Assembly: GCA_022453515.1 (NCBI GenBank)
Contig: JAJNNY010000002.1
Span: 1,280,838-1,344,837, forward strand
Reading direction: 5' to 3'
DNA length: 64,000 bases
From: Astrocystis sublimbata
Lineage: Eukaryota > Ascomycota > Sordariomycetes > Xylariales > Xylariaceae
The position numbers and the translations under genes are program-made. Below, piece after piece: positions 45,581 to 55,754 of this stretch. How positions within the stretch are numbered: the stretch's first letter is position 1; every line of letters begins with the position of its first letter. The notes below the pieces were generated by a model that was not told the DNA's origin, searched no databases, and saw only the letters and a program-made list of their open reading frames with translations.

Positions 45581-46719
45581 ATGGCGCAATCCTCACGGTC
45601 TCTAGAAGCGCAGCTTAGGGCCACCCGGCTTTAGTGACCTCACAATTACCTGCGAAGGTGTCGAATTCGCAACACACAGAGTCATTGCCTGTGCACATTC
45701 TCCGGTCCTGACAGCCGCCCTGGCAGGCAACTTTTCCTTAAGTTGACATTCGTCGCTTGCCATTTATGCCCTTTCCCTCCATCTACGAGGGCCCTTACTT
45801 ACAACCTTCCAGGAAGCCAATAGCAAAACTATAAACATGGACTTCGACCTCGATAGCGTGAAACGCTTTCTAGAATTCCTTTATACTGGAGACTACCACG
45901 AGATCCCTGACCCAGCTCTAGCGCTTATCACCACCACGCCTACCTCTGCCCGCAATGAAATAATCCAGCGTGCAACGGTACAGCAAAACATAGGACAGGC
46001 TATTGGTATTGAATCTCTTCAACTGCAACACATTTCATTTTCACCAGCTCACAGCTTCTTTAGTCTCGTATAATGGCGAAGACGACCAGAATGGCCCCGC
46101 TGAAACTTCCGCACTTGCCAACCAACTCGGCTGGCTCACACTCGGTGTAGGAATCGGAGCCGCTGAGAGCTGGGCATGCCACTGTCGCATGAGTTCGATT
46201 GCCGACTACTACGACGTAGCCCGACTTTCGGAAATTGCTCTCGCCAAGCTGGAAGAAAGCTTTCAGAGAGCATGGTGCGCCCCGTCATTTCACGCTCTTG
46301 TGTCGGACTGTCTTAACGACATCAGTAACAGAGACACACTTGCCTTACTGGGGAGCATAGCAGCTCAGCACTACAGCGAGCTGGCCGGATGCAACCTTTT
46401 CAGAGCGGGAGCCCCTGGCGAGGCGCTCGCCCCATACGTATTGGCTGGAGTGATCGAAGTACTCGACGAGACTGAAGCGCGGTGTGAACGTAGTGAAGAC
46501 TACTGCACGGAACTGAGCCTCGCACTCGAGCGGAAAGATTCGGAGTTAAATCAGCGTTCAACCAACCTTAAGGAATGCGAATCATTACTGGAAGATTGGT
46601 CATGCTGTCGAAACAACAACTGCAATGCCGAGTTTAATTGTTACTTTGACACGAAGGGCCCATCCGAATCACCCAGGTACATCCTACGTTGCAGTCGTTG
46701 CCGCTGTCGTCATGGGTAG
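45581..46719 (+). pseudogene. BTB/POZ domain gene with a one-base frameshift in exon 1
   Basis: Exons 45581-45741, 45790-46005 and 46064-46719. The start reads MAQSSRSLEAQLRAT and then hits TAG at 45632. One base away, the frame continues GFSDLTITCEGVEFATHRVIACAHSPVLTAAL, a classic BTB core, but that frame has a stop at 45603 and no ATG. A single extra C in the run at 45624-45626 explains both. Downstream the frame is intact: the FLEFLYTGDYHE end of BTB, then helices (ADYYDVARLSEIALAKLEESF), a coiled-coil stretch (ELSLALERKDSELNQRSTNLKECE) and a Cys-rich tail (CCRNNNCNAEFNCYFD...RCSRCRCRHG) resembling a metal-binding finger. It is either a recent pseudogene or a sequencing error. An undetected upstream exon was considered and none found in phase. 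Confidence 0.65.
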
Positions 46720-46982
46720 CAAGAAAGAATGAAGAGAGACTCTTGTCAATCTTTGTCGGTATCGGTTTGGAGGTAATAAACTCAATGGACAGGTAGCTCA
46801 GAGACTCATAACCTGCAGGAAGATGGATTTCGGATAGTGTAAGCAACAGAGGATCTTCTGTCACGTATCATATTGGTGACCGGGTTCTAAAATACTAGGT
46901 GCTATTGATAAAGCTTCACACAAAATAATTGACATCGTCTAAATCAACGTGAGGGCATTTTCACTTTCGTGTCATCACCACC
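46720..46982. other. Spacer between the BTB relic and the NRPS relic
   Basis: Short AT-leaning stretch; no gene seen. Confidence 0.4.
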
Positions 46983-48205
46983 TTACAAGGAAGCAATTAA
47001 GCCCTTGTCTATATAACCCCTCGGACTTGCCGATGGAATAGTTTCATCCTTATTAAGATGCTTGCTAACTTTTAATGGCAAGGTAACGACTTTTGCTTGT
47101 TCTAATATGTTGGAAGGGCTGCTGATGGCTCCAGATGCGTGGGTCCTTTCATATAGCTCCTCAACCATACGCTTCGCCCTCTGCTCATCAGAGTCATCAC
47201 AGACTCCACGACTAGCAACAACAGTAACAGATAGGTAGTGACCCTCAGGGTCAGCCTCCTCTGCAATAACCAGATCATACACAGACATCTTCCGCGCGGC
47301 GTCATTATCCCGCGACAGGACCCCAAGCTGGACCCTCGCTTCATGCATCTGGCTGTCTGGGTAGTAGTTAAAGTTCTGGTACACGATGCAGCACCCGAAG
47401 TTCGTGACCTCTTCTAGCCAGTCTGTGCAGTTCTTCTTGATTTCGTCGAAACCAAGGTTCTCGAAGGGGATACTATTGAGGTATTGGCCCTGTATCTCGC
47501 GAAGGAGGGCTCGCTGACTTGTTCCACGATCTAGGCGGGCACGCACGGGCACCTCATTGGTGCAAGGCCCGACCACATACTTCCAACTGGCAGGTAGGCC
47601 TTGTCGCCCGGATATAATGCGGCCAAAGACGATGTCGCGGGATCCGCTTTCTTTGAACAGCAATTGGGCACAGGTTGACGTGAAGACCGTTGCTTGCGTG
47701 ATAGCACTATCTGTGTTGGGTTGAGGTGATGTTGACGACCTTGGAAGAATGGTAAGATTTGTGTAACCGGCGTAGGAGGTCATCTATGATCTGGGTTCAT
47801 CTACAGAGACCGAAAGTCGATGTCATTGTCAATCGAATAAATAGGCACAAATGGCAGTAGTTCAGACCCATGTAGGTGCACAACGGCAGCATACCGGTAT
47901 GCGCTCAACTCATTTGTGGTGTGCATATTTTTCGAGAATATTTCAACATGTCTGATCTGGCTGGAGAATCGGTTCGTGGGAGACGTGAAGAGAGCCGGGT
48001 CAACAAATAGCTCCTCCTCGTGCTCTTCCATCTGTGCCACTTGCCGCCGCACAGCATCTTTAGTCACCGCGTCGCCTAAAGCATGAATCGCCTTGGCAGT
48101 AAGAAAGTGTCTTTTTATAGCGTATAAACCAATGTCGCCGAAGAGAGGCGCTTAACTCCTGGGATTTGCCGACCTAGATGGTTCGAGTCCAACATAACTC
48201 TATAG
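46983..48205 (-). pseudogene. Decayed nonribosomal peptide synthetase: N-methyltransferase tail joined to half a condensation domain
   Basis: Read from 48205 down. The first part (about 48205-47801) matches the C-terminal half of an NRPS N-methyltransferase domain as in cyclosporin- and enniatin-type synthetases: IPGVKRL, a one-base frame change near 48150, FGDI..., KRHFLTAKAIHALG, then EEELFVDPALFTSPTNRF, HVEIFSKNM..TNELSAYRYAAVVH. It stops at 47801. The second part (47783-46983, 266 codons) is the C-terminal half of a condensation domain: DIVFGRIISGR, YVVGPCTNEVPVRARL, NSIPFENLGFDEIKKNC. In an intact enzyme the rest of the adenylation domain, a carrier domain and the first half of the condensation domain (HHxxxDG) would lie between; all are missing. 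It is therefore a deletion remnant and not functional as a synthetase. Confidence 0.75.
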
Positions 48206-48534
48206 GCCAACACTTAGATTGAACAGGACCATGCCACTATGCTCGAAACCAACACAGAAAAGACCTACATATGTACTCACTTAGGCAACCAAGGTAGGCC
48301 TCTTCAGAGATGTCCAACAGGCATTTTCTTTCTGATGTGTTGGCTCTGCTTAATCCCATTTCCTTTGTCTCAATTTCTACGTTCGCTGTAATGCAACTGC
48401 CACGATTCTTGAAAGACAGAGCTTGTATGTATAGGTAGTCAAGTATTACCCGAATTATCGAGGCAGCGACATTTTCACATATCAACGACAGTCACACACG
48501 CACTCTTGCTTTGGTCCCGGCATTCGCAAACGCG
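48206..48534. other. Spacer between the NRPS relic and the MFS gene
   Basis: No clear coding signal. It contains the MFS promoter and possibly further eroded synthetase sequence. Confidence 0.4.
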
Positions 48535-50223
48535 ATGACCTCCGTTACTCCTCCCCAAGCCGCCGGCGGGGGCAGCGGCAATGAGAGCATCAGCACCAAC
48601 ACACCGGCCTCTCCCCCAGCATTCCGGCCAGACTGGCGCTTCTGGCTCATCTACGTCTCTCTCGCGCTGATTACATTCGCTGCTTCGGTCGACAATACCA
48701 TCGTGTTCACCGCTTTACCAGCCATCGCCAAAGACATAGATGCTGGGAGCCAGTATGTCTGGATCGCCAATTCATATGTCATTTCGAGCACCGCTGTCCA
48801 GCCATTATTTGGTCAACTGAGCAATATCCTCGGACGATGTAACCCCTCACTTGTAGTGGTAGCGTTATTCGCGATCGGTAGTGGTATCGCTGGTGGTGCA
48901 AATGGCGTCCCCATGTTGATTGCCGGTCGCACAATACAGGGCATTGGCTGCGGCGGCATCTTCGTCTTGCTAGACGTAGTTGTGTGTGACTTAGTTCCCC
49001 TTCGTGAGCGAGGCAAATATCTCGGCCCAATTCTGGCCGCGGGTGGCCTGGGTTCGACTATAGGCCCTCTCATCGGCGGAGCTCTGACAGCGGTGACTTG
49101 GCGATGGGTATTTTACATTACTCTACCTTTCTCAGGCTTGTCGCTGATTACCATGGCTTTCTTCCTCAACGTGCGTCACGTCAGGAGCAAATCCTGGAAG
49201 CAGAATCTCGCCCGAATCGACGTACCCGGCAACGCCCTTTTCATAGCCTCTATCACAGCCGTGCTTCTCGGCCTACTCATGGGTGGTACCACGTTCCCTT
49301 GGTCATCGTGGCGGGTGATTCTGCCTCTCGTACTGGGGTTTGTCGGATGGGCTGCGTTCCACGCCTACCAGCTATCACCATGGTGCAAGGAACCAACCAT
49401 CCCACCAAAGCTATTCGGCAACAGAACCTCTGTTGTTGGCTTTACACTCAGCTTTCTGTCGGGCGTGCTTCTGGAATGGGTCGTCTATTTCCTACCCCTC
49501 TACTTCCAAGCCTTGAAGGGTGCCTCGCCCCTCTAATCTGCAGTTGATACACTCCCTTTCAACATCTTCCTTATACCGACGGCCGCGATTGGGGGGATCG
49601 TGATGACCAAAACTGGAACATACCGACCGCTTCATGGGGTAGCATATATCTTCTTGGCCATAGGCCTAGGGTTGTCGTCGATTCTCGATGCAGGGTCCTC
49701 CAAGGCAGAATGGGCAATTTTTCAGATCATCATAGCTCTAGGTCTTGGGTGCACATTCGTGACCCTCCTTCCTGCCATTCAGGCCGCACTTTCGGAGTCA
49801 GACGTTGCAACGGCTACAGTTATGTATTCATTCTTGCGTAGCTTTGGTTTCATATGGGGCATTACAATCCCATCTATCATTCTCAACGCCCTCGTGACCG
49901 AAGGCTTAAGTACAATAGAAGATACAGCAGTGCGTTCTCAACTAGCTGACGGAGGCGCGTACGAATTCGCTGCGCATGGATCTGTACAAGCTCTACCACC
50001 AGCGATTCAACAGCAAGTGGTCCGCCTCTATACAAAAGCATTCCGAACTACGTGGCTAGCGGCTCTTTCATTCGCACTATTGGGGTTCTTGCTCGTGTTC
50101 TTGGAACTTCACGTTGAGCTGAGAGCGGAACTAGATACTGAATTTGGGATAGAAGAGCAGAATCAAGGTAACACTTCTGAGAAGAATGCCAACAAGATAA
50201 CGACCCCCTTCGATTCTGTTTAG
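48535..50223 (+). pseudogene. MFS drug/toxin exporter (14-helix DHA2 type) interrupted by one TAA
   Basis: The frame opens at ATG 48535 (an earlier TTG is not a credible start) and reads to TAA at 49534-49536 after 333 codons. It then continues in the same frame without further stops to 50223, 563 codons in all. Family motifs are FAASVDNTIVFTALPAIAKDI, YVWIANSYVISSTAVQPLFGQLSN, GRTIQGIGCGGI, LVPLRERGKYLG and GPLIGGAL, and after the stop VDTLPFNIFLIPTAAIGGI..TKTGTYRPLH. Such proteins export specialised metabolites and give self-resistance. The stop sits in a conserved loop where one C-to-T change would create TAA. Either only a truncated protein is made, or there is a sequencing error or readthrough. 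It is divergent from the NRPS relic and faces the GliT-like gene. Confidence 0.82.
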
Positions 50224-50863
50224 GCATCTTCACATCAAATATTTGGGCTCTATTCTAGTTATATACGCACTTATGTACTCTAGGCCAAACATAGAATTTA
50301 AAAGGTCGCAGTAGCGCTGCAGGTGAGCGGCACCACAATAACAGTGTCAACTCGTACGAGGGTAGATGTGACACCTTCGAGGCTGCCATTGGCATGATTG
50401 AAATGACGGCTCACAAGAAGATGCCGGGGATCTCGCCATGAGTTAGATTGCACATTTTCATAAAACTAGAATGAATGACGACCGTATTCTATCTCCCTTT
50501 GCATCTAAACTCTATAGCAGCACCGTAGATTGAATGCCAAGCCAATGGGCTTGTGAGCTGTGCGTTGTCCTTACTGTTAGTAAATTAAAAGCATTCACTT
50601 TATGTAGTTACAATCTTAACGAATACCAGTGATCTTGTATACATCAATAGCACGAAGACTGAGCTATTTCCTCATGTAAGCACAAAAGCTTTTGTTCCAT
50701 GAGGGTCGCAACACCACCTAGCTGTATCCTGCGACTGATTTATCAGGATGCGCAAAGGAGGAGGCTCCGGGTACAATTTTGTGAAAAGAAGGAGATACAA
50801 GCCTTCATATTAGTTTCAAATGCTAGTAACTAATGAATCTAGAGGATCGCCGACTCCTATAGC
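50224..50863. other. Convergent 3' spacer between the MFS gene and the GliT-like gene
   Basis: No gene seen; AT-leaning 3' UTR-type sequence. Confidence 0.45.
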
Positions 50864-51933
50864 CTAGGCAGGCTTCTGCGCCTGCATGAATTCGCTGAGG
50901 CTCTTTTGCCCATACTTCCTGCTCTGTACATGACTTGCTATGCCAGCAGCACTATTAGAACCAGTTTTAACCGCGTTAGGGGTTGTCTTCAAGAATGATG
51001 AGTTGTCTCCGGCTGCGAAGCAACCGCTCAGAGTGGTTTCACCAAACGGCGGCTTCACCTCCAAATCACCCTGAGCCGTGATCCCAAGACCTAACTGCTC
51101 GGCCAAGAAGCTGCTTTTCAGTGCGCTCTTGGGCTTGTGTCCCAAAAAGGCTTCTTCTTTGCTACTCCCATCCTCGAAGTGGATGGTAATACCGAGCTGG
51201 TTGGCACCCAGTTCGAACTTGGTAATTCTACGGCTGTCGACTGTGAAGGGTGCTACGGGGCCAATGGTTTTCTCGATCTCGGCCGCCGATGCGACGTTTC
51301 CATGTGTGTAAATCGTAACAGATTTCGTCATCTGTGCCGCGTTGCGGGCGACGTGGAGGCAGATAGGAATGGGTGCAACGTCGTCTATGGCAAGAATGCC
51401 AGAAGATTCGCTTCCGCGTTGCTCGTACCCGTGGCAGAATAGGCAGTGGAATCTGGGTTTAGCCATCAACAAGGGAGTAATTAGTGCAAGTTTTCGCATG
51501 ACAACTATACTCACATGCTTCGACCCCAGCACTCGTCGAATCCGGGGATGTCTAGTGGCACGTCGATAATGCCCGATGCTAGAACCAGGCTTCTTCCTTT
51601 CCAGACCTTACCCCTTGCATCGGTCACTTCAAAAAGCCCGTCATCATTCTTGGCGGCCTTTTCAATCTTAGTATCTACGTAGAAGATGGTTTCATAGTTA
51701 TCGATCGTGTTCTGTCTGGCTGCGTCTCTGAATGCAATGGGGTCCTTTCCGTCCCAGGTAGGCAGCATGTGAAAATGCGCTGTGCGCTCGTTCCGATAAT
51801 CGTTGGAATCAAAGACGATGGCCGTGTGCAAGTTGCGGGCTACAGTGACGGCAGATGTTAACCCGGCAGGGCCACCACCAACGATCAAGGTGTCGACTAA
51901 GTCGGGAGTTGGGCTTTTCGCGTGGGGAGGCAT
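50864..51933 (-). CDS. GliT-like FAD-dependent dithiol oxidase / thioredoxin-reductase-like enzyme
   Basis: Two exons, 51933-51515 and 51452-50864, giving 335 residues; GliT is 334. The intron has a GTGAGT donor and a CTAAAC-CCAG end. The FAD-binding Rossmann motif is VGGGPAGL (18-25). The redox pair C143-L-F-C146 sits in HCLFCHGYEQRG, as in GliT and related enzymes that oxidise dithiols of epipolythiodioxopiperazines (ETPs) to disulphides and protect the producer. The second FAD motif is in SGCFAAGDNSS near the C-terminus. Unlike bacterial thioredoxin reductase, the NADPH-binding motif is not obvious, as expected for the oxidase group. The frame is intact. Exact substrate cannot be told from sequence; related enzymes also occur in other disulphide pathways. 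The ATG at 51933 is the first in frame. Confidence 0.85.
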
Positions 51934-52675
51934 GATGGAGTGGCGTACAGATGAGTGAAGGCGTAACAAGATAGATTTGATAGTCTAGAAACGTGGTCAA
52001 GGAAAGGGCATTTGTTAATAGAGAAAAGGCAGAAGTTGTTATGATGTCTGTCGATTGTCACTCAACAAAGGCCTGCGATCCGAATCGACTTGCAGCCAAC
52101 GTTGACCAGGCATCCGATGCGCTCCCCGCAGCCAATCGGATTTCTCCTACCTTCAATACGTCGCGCCCGCGATATGAACGAACCGTGCAAGTAAAATGCT
52201 TCGCATGGGCGTGAGATCGTATAAGCCAAGGCTGCCACAGAATCTCTTTAGATTCAAATCGTCGGCAATTCCTATTTAGTTGGTTCAGCCATGAGCTTCT
52301 TTCAAACATACTCGGTTCGCCTAGTGGAATTTTCAGTATGGATATTACTACTCTCTTATTCTCTGAAAAGTATGTGTTTTGATTGTCATTCATAGATTCT
52401 CTTAGTTCTCCTGAATGGAAAACAGCCTCTGCGGAGGTTTTCATCATTGGCGGCTCACATGCCAGCCTTTCGGCTGCTCTGACCAAATTCAAGGGTAAAG
52501 TTTCACGATGTCAAGTCGAAATCAAAACACCCTGTTTACTCTTCGTGTTCTGGAACTGTCTCTGATTAATGGTGGCCATGATTGTGTCACTATGTATAGA
52601 CGGCTGCTTTGATTCTTCCAATGTGTTCGCGGTGACGCCCCTCATCCCAGCTATGAGACCTCACAGACGGGTCAA
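51934..52675. other. Spacer with a flavoprotein fragment
   Basis: Apart from the scrap at 52405-52485 no coding evidence. A 144-codon minus-strand frame here (52058-52492) lies antisense to that fragment and lacks domain features. Confidence 0.45.
52405..52485 (+). pseudogene. Fragment of a second FAD-dependent oxidoreductase (N-terminal dinucleotide-binding motif)
   Basis: The plus-strand frame reads EVFIIGGSHASLSAALTKFK, an almost perfect FAD Rossmann start (GGSHAxLSAAL) of the fungal thioredoxin-reductase-like family. There is no ATG in register, and nothing convincing of the remaining 300 residues follows. It is different in sequence from the GliT-like gene next door, so it is not a simple tandem copy. 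Interpreted as the remnant of another flavoenzyme in the same cluster. Confidence 0.5.
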
Positions 52676-53521
52676 TCAGGCCTTCTTGACAATGCATATC
52701 TGAGCGATGGCCTCTAGTGTGATGTTGCCGCTCTCATCTACATGGTATCCTGGTTTCTTTGCGAGGAGCGTATTATACGTAGACACTGCTTCATCCCACT
52801 TGTCTTCATCCTCCTGAGTCCATCCTCCCGGAGGCTGGCCGATGGCAGTCCAAATGGCCCGAGCGAACTCGTCTATATCTTTCACTGGGAGAAACGCCGA
52901 CTTCTCATATAGTTGTATGTCTGTATACTGAAACCCGCCCTTTACCAACAAACTTCTAGTGTAGTCTCGATCTTTATGCTGTGGTTTCGGTTCGACGGCC
53001 AGATGGGCATCCGGCCCGTAGACGGCCATGCGAGTCTCCTGGACACACTCGCCTTGAGGGATCTGGAGCCAAAAAGCGGTAACGGCAGTGCCGCCGGGGA
53101 CGAGTGTGCGATACATCTCTTTGGCGGCTGCCACTGGGTCGTCGATGATAGGGAGGCCGAACGAGAGGAAGGTATGGGAAAACCTGGCGTCCGAAAACGC
53201 CAATTTCTGGGCATCCATGACTTCGGCTTTCACTGGCCACTTATTGCCTGACGAGACCTGATTGTAGATGCCAACCATAGGCGGGGCAATATCAGTGGCA
53301 TAGAACTTGATGTCACTGGGGGGTGCCGTCGCTAAGATGCTCTGCGTCACCGGTCCTAATCCACAAGCGGCGTCATGTATAACAGATCCCGATGGGAATG
53401 GAGGAAGAAGGGTCATCTCATGTTTGGCCATGGTGAGCGTCTCGTCGGCACCGATGATGTCAAAGAGCTTGCCGTCAAAGGGCATCGCTTGTTTGGGAAC
53501 AAATTCGCTAGGAGCGGCCAT
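52676..53521 (-). CDS. Class I SAM-dependent methyltransferase
   Basis: Single exon, 281 residues, intact. Motif I is HDAACGLGP (49-57), followed by KFYATDIAPPMV (motif II), EVMDAQKLAFSDARFSHTFLSFGL (motif III region) and the characteristic MYRTLVPGGTAVTAFW of the UbiE-like group. The C-terminal cap includes FARAIWTAIGQPPGGW and ends ITLEAIAQICIVKKA. Small-molecule methyltransferases of this type are common in fungal metabolite clusters. Whether O, N or S is methylated cannot be decided. It is transcribed in the same direction as the GliT-like and GliN-like genes. The first in-frame ATG is used. Confidence 0.82.
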   Translation of the reverse strand: MAAPSEFVPKQAMPFDGKLFDIIGADETLTMAKHEMTLLPPFPSGSVIHDAACGLGPVTQSILATAPPSDIKFYATDIAPPMVGIYNQVSSGNKWPVKAEVMDAQKLAFSDARFSHTFLSFGLPIIDDPVAAAKEMYRTLVPGGTAVTAFWLQIPQGECVQETRMAVYGPDAHLAVEPKPQHKDRDYTRSLLVKGGFQYTDIQLYEKSAFLPVKDIDEFARAIWTAIGQPPGGWTQEDEDKWDEAVSTYNTLLAKKPGYHVDESGNITLEAIAQICIVKKA

Positions 53522-54673
53522 GATGCTGGAGTCGGGTCGAATGTGTGCTAGATAAACAGAACTCTAGGTGCTGAGTAGCAGGACGGTGCACAAGAAAATA
53601 CCTCGAGCGGCGGTTCCAAGCAATCTGGGGTTCTAACTAGGTAGCCTGAGAGAGAACGGCCGAGTATAATGGAGCTGAATAGTAACGGTTGTCCGGCGGC
53701 CGACGGTTCTTTCGGAGCTAATACCCTACTCGGACGCTCCTCACTTTATTGAGTAGGGCGCATATGTAGGAAACAAAGAAATAAACCAACAGACCAACAA
53801 CCCAATCACGACCCAAAGCGTCGGGGGCTGAGTGCAACACCGTTAGGAATTTTCTGCGACCGGCATCACTAACAAGTAGCCCAACAGCGCCCATGTTCAT
53901 GAACAGGGGAAATACTCGGGGGAATAAGATTGAGATACCTACAGTGAAACCACCCAGATTAATCAAGGGACTACTGGTACTGAGACATTGGTGACAATAA
54001 ATGTCGTGAATACGCTACCAATAATGTGTAGTAGTCGTTCGGCAACGTACCCCCACCACCTTTGGTTCAACGGACAATCCAGGGCTGCTAGGCCTTGATG
54101 CCCGCTACAATAACACTATCGCCTCAAGTCACAGACTTCCTCTTTTCCGCCCATATTCATATTGACTAGATACACATTCTCCCGGTGTTCTCTCGTACAT
54201 CACTCTCACATGCCCCCTTCTAGACTGCGGCCGTTGGGACTGTACGTGTTGTAATCCAGGGATCTAATTAAAACAAGCACAACGAGTCCACTCACTGAAT
54301 TAAATTCACGTAGGGCGTCTATGCTGCGAGTGAGATGTCTATAGTTGCGTATTCAGGCGCCCCTCGTTCTAGGACTCTGAGCTGTCATAGCATAGCATTT
54401 CATTGTGTGTTCATCACGCAAGAGCTTACCCTTGAACGAGATGTTATAAAATCAAAATACCAGTGAAGCTCCCGAATTTAAACTGTCGCTCCTCTTCGAT
54501 TTGATGATAAAATGAGGAACTCGGGTCAGAAGTCTTGAAATAGCTAAGCTAGACGTACTGATACCATAGCATTCTGAACAGACTTCACAGTCGCAACTCA
54601 TCCACAGCCCATTAATGAAAGACATTATCTCGAGACGGCCACCTATTTGCTCGGGCTAGCCACAGTCAGCTGA
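53522..54673. other. Spacer between the two methyltransferase genes
   Basis: Contains a membrane-protein relic (see separate entry). Otherwise AT-leaning with no gene seen. Confidence 0.45.
53718..54115 (-). pseudogene. Hydrophobic coding-like relic of a membrane protein
   Basis: On the minus strand, one frame reads GHQGLAALDCPLNQRWWGYV and a hydrophobic helix (LLHIIGSVFTTFIVTNVSVPVV) before a stop at about 53970. The neighbouring frame then reads GGFTVGISILFPRVFPLFMNMGAVGLLVSD and later WVVGLLVYFFVSYICALL up to 53718. Together this looks like the last part of a multi-pass membrane protein broken by a frame change or containing an unrecognised intron. There is no ATG. A membrane-bound acyltransferase or terpene-cyclase-like enzyme would suit the setting, but neither family can be confirmed. 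Confidence 0.35.
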
Positions 54674-55754
54674 TCACAAGGGCTTCTGAGCCCATACGAC
54701 ACGCAGCGTATACAACGCTCCCCTCTCTTTAAGCTCCTCTCTCAAGTCGCTTTCTAGAGTGTCTAGCTTCTCAGGGGGGAAACTGAAGGCGCCAGCAGGT
54801 AGAGCTACACTCCAGTTAGTAATTAATCCATTGAGACTATAGTGGTAGTGCATGGCAACTTCCGGGCAGGAAGGCTCACTCTTTCCGAACTGGGACAGTC
54901 CTTGCGCAGCAATACTCGATGATAGAACACCTTGCTGCGCGAGTTCGGCTTTGGGGTTTGTAGCACCCATCTTCGTCACAATGTCATCAGAATGGACGTC
55001 AACGAAGCCAGCCTCTTTGAGCCATTCAGGCAAACGCTCGGCAATATCGAGGTCTGCCCCCATATTGGTGAAAATGGCCTTCATCAGATCCACCAAGATG
55101 TTCATGTATGGCCCACATCCATCTGGGAGCTTGTTTGTAGCCTCGATGAGCTGGATCCACCCACCGGGCTTGACCAAGCCGGCGAGAGATAGAACTGCCT
55201 CCTTTTGCTTGGATCCCGCAGCAACGAGGACGAGGCGTTGGTGTACGAGGTCAAACTGGCCTTCCCAGTCTTTGGGCCACGGCTGGTTGACATCTTGGAC
55301 TTGGTAGACAGTCCCCGATGAATCGTTGGATGGGAATCCGGTGTCATTTACATCGGTGCCATATAGCTTGTGCTGGACAGGTGCCACAGATGCGGCGAGG
55401 TCTTGTAGCCAGGTGCCTAAATCCGGAGTCAGTCGAATCTTGCACGGCATCTTTGTAAAGGTTGAACATTAGTCTATCCCTTCTTAGGGAGTCTGTAGAG
55501 AAACGTGGCTCATTGACCGTGCCTCATTGCACTTCATAAACTAGTAACAGGGTAGCGTTGATGTGAAAAGATGTTTAATTACCATCGGCGGTGCCCGAAT
55601 CCAGAATTCGAAGCTGTGGTGTCTCAAGATCGATTGGGGCACGTACTAGACGACCACCCATCGCATCTTTGGTCACTTCATGCTGATTTTGCAGTCGTGT
55701 TGCCTCGTTGCTATTTTCGAGAGGGTAGGAATGTTTGTATGAAGTTAGCGTCAT
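54674..55754 (-). CDS. GliN-like SAM-dependent methyltransferase
   Basis: Two exons, 55754-55583 and 55416-54674, giving 304 residues. Splicing (GTAATT donor, TTTAG acceptor) joins RILDSGTADG and TWLQDLAASVAP to complete SAM motif I (about 49-64). Reading only the second exon would lose it. After that come YGTDVNDTGFP (motif II), WPKDWEGQFDLVHQRLVLVAAGS and LVKPGGWIQLIEATN (motifs IV-V), a layout shared with the GliN group that N-methylates ETP amides. The N-terminus MTLTSYKHSYPLENSNEATRLQNQHEV matches the short leader typical of this group. The assignment to GliN-like function is by similarity; the true substrate is unknown. The gene is intact and is the last one before the repeat-rich block. 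Confidence 0.82.

Noticed and set aside
48511..48534. TTG at 48511 as the start of the MFS gene
   Set aside because: TTG is not a normal start in fungal nuclear genes; the in-frame ATG at 48535 is adequate.
52058..52492. 144-codon minus-strand open frame next to the GliT-like gene
   Set aside because: It lies antisense to a recognisable FAD-motif fragment and shows no domain of its own.
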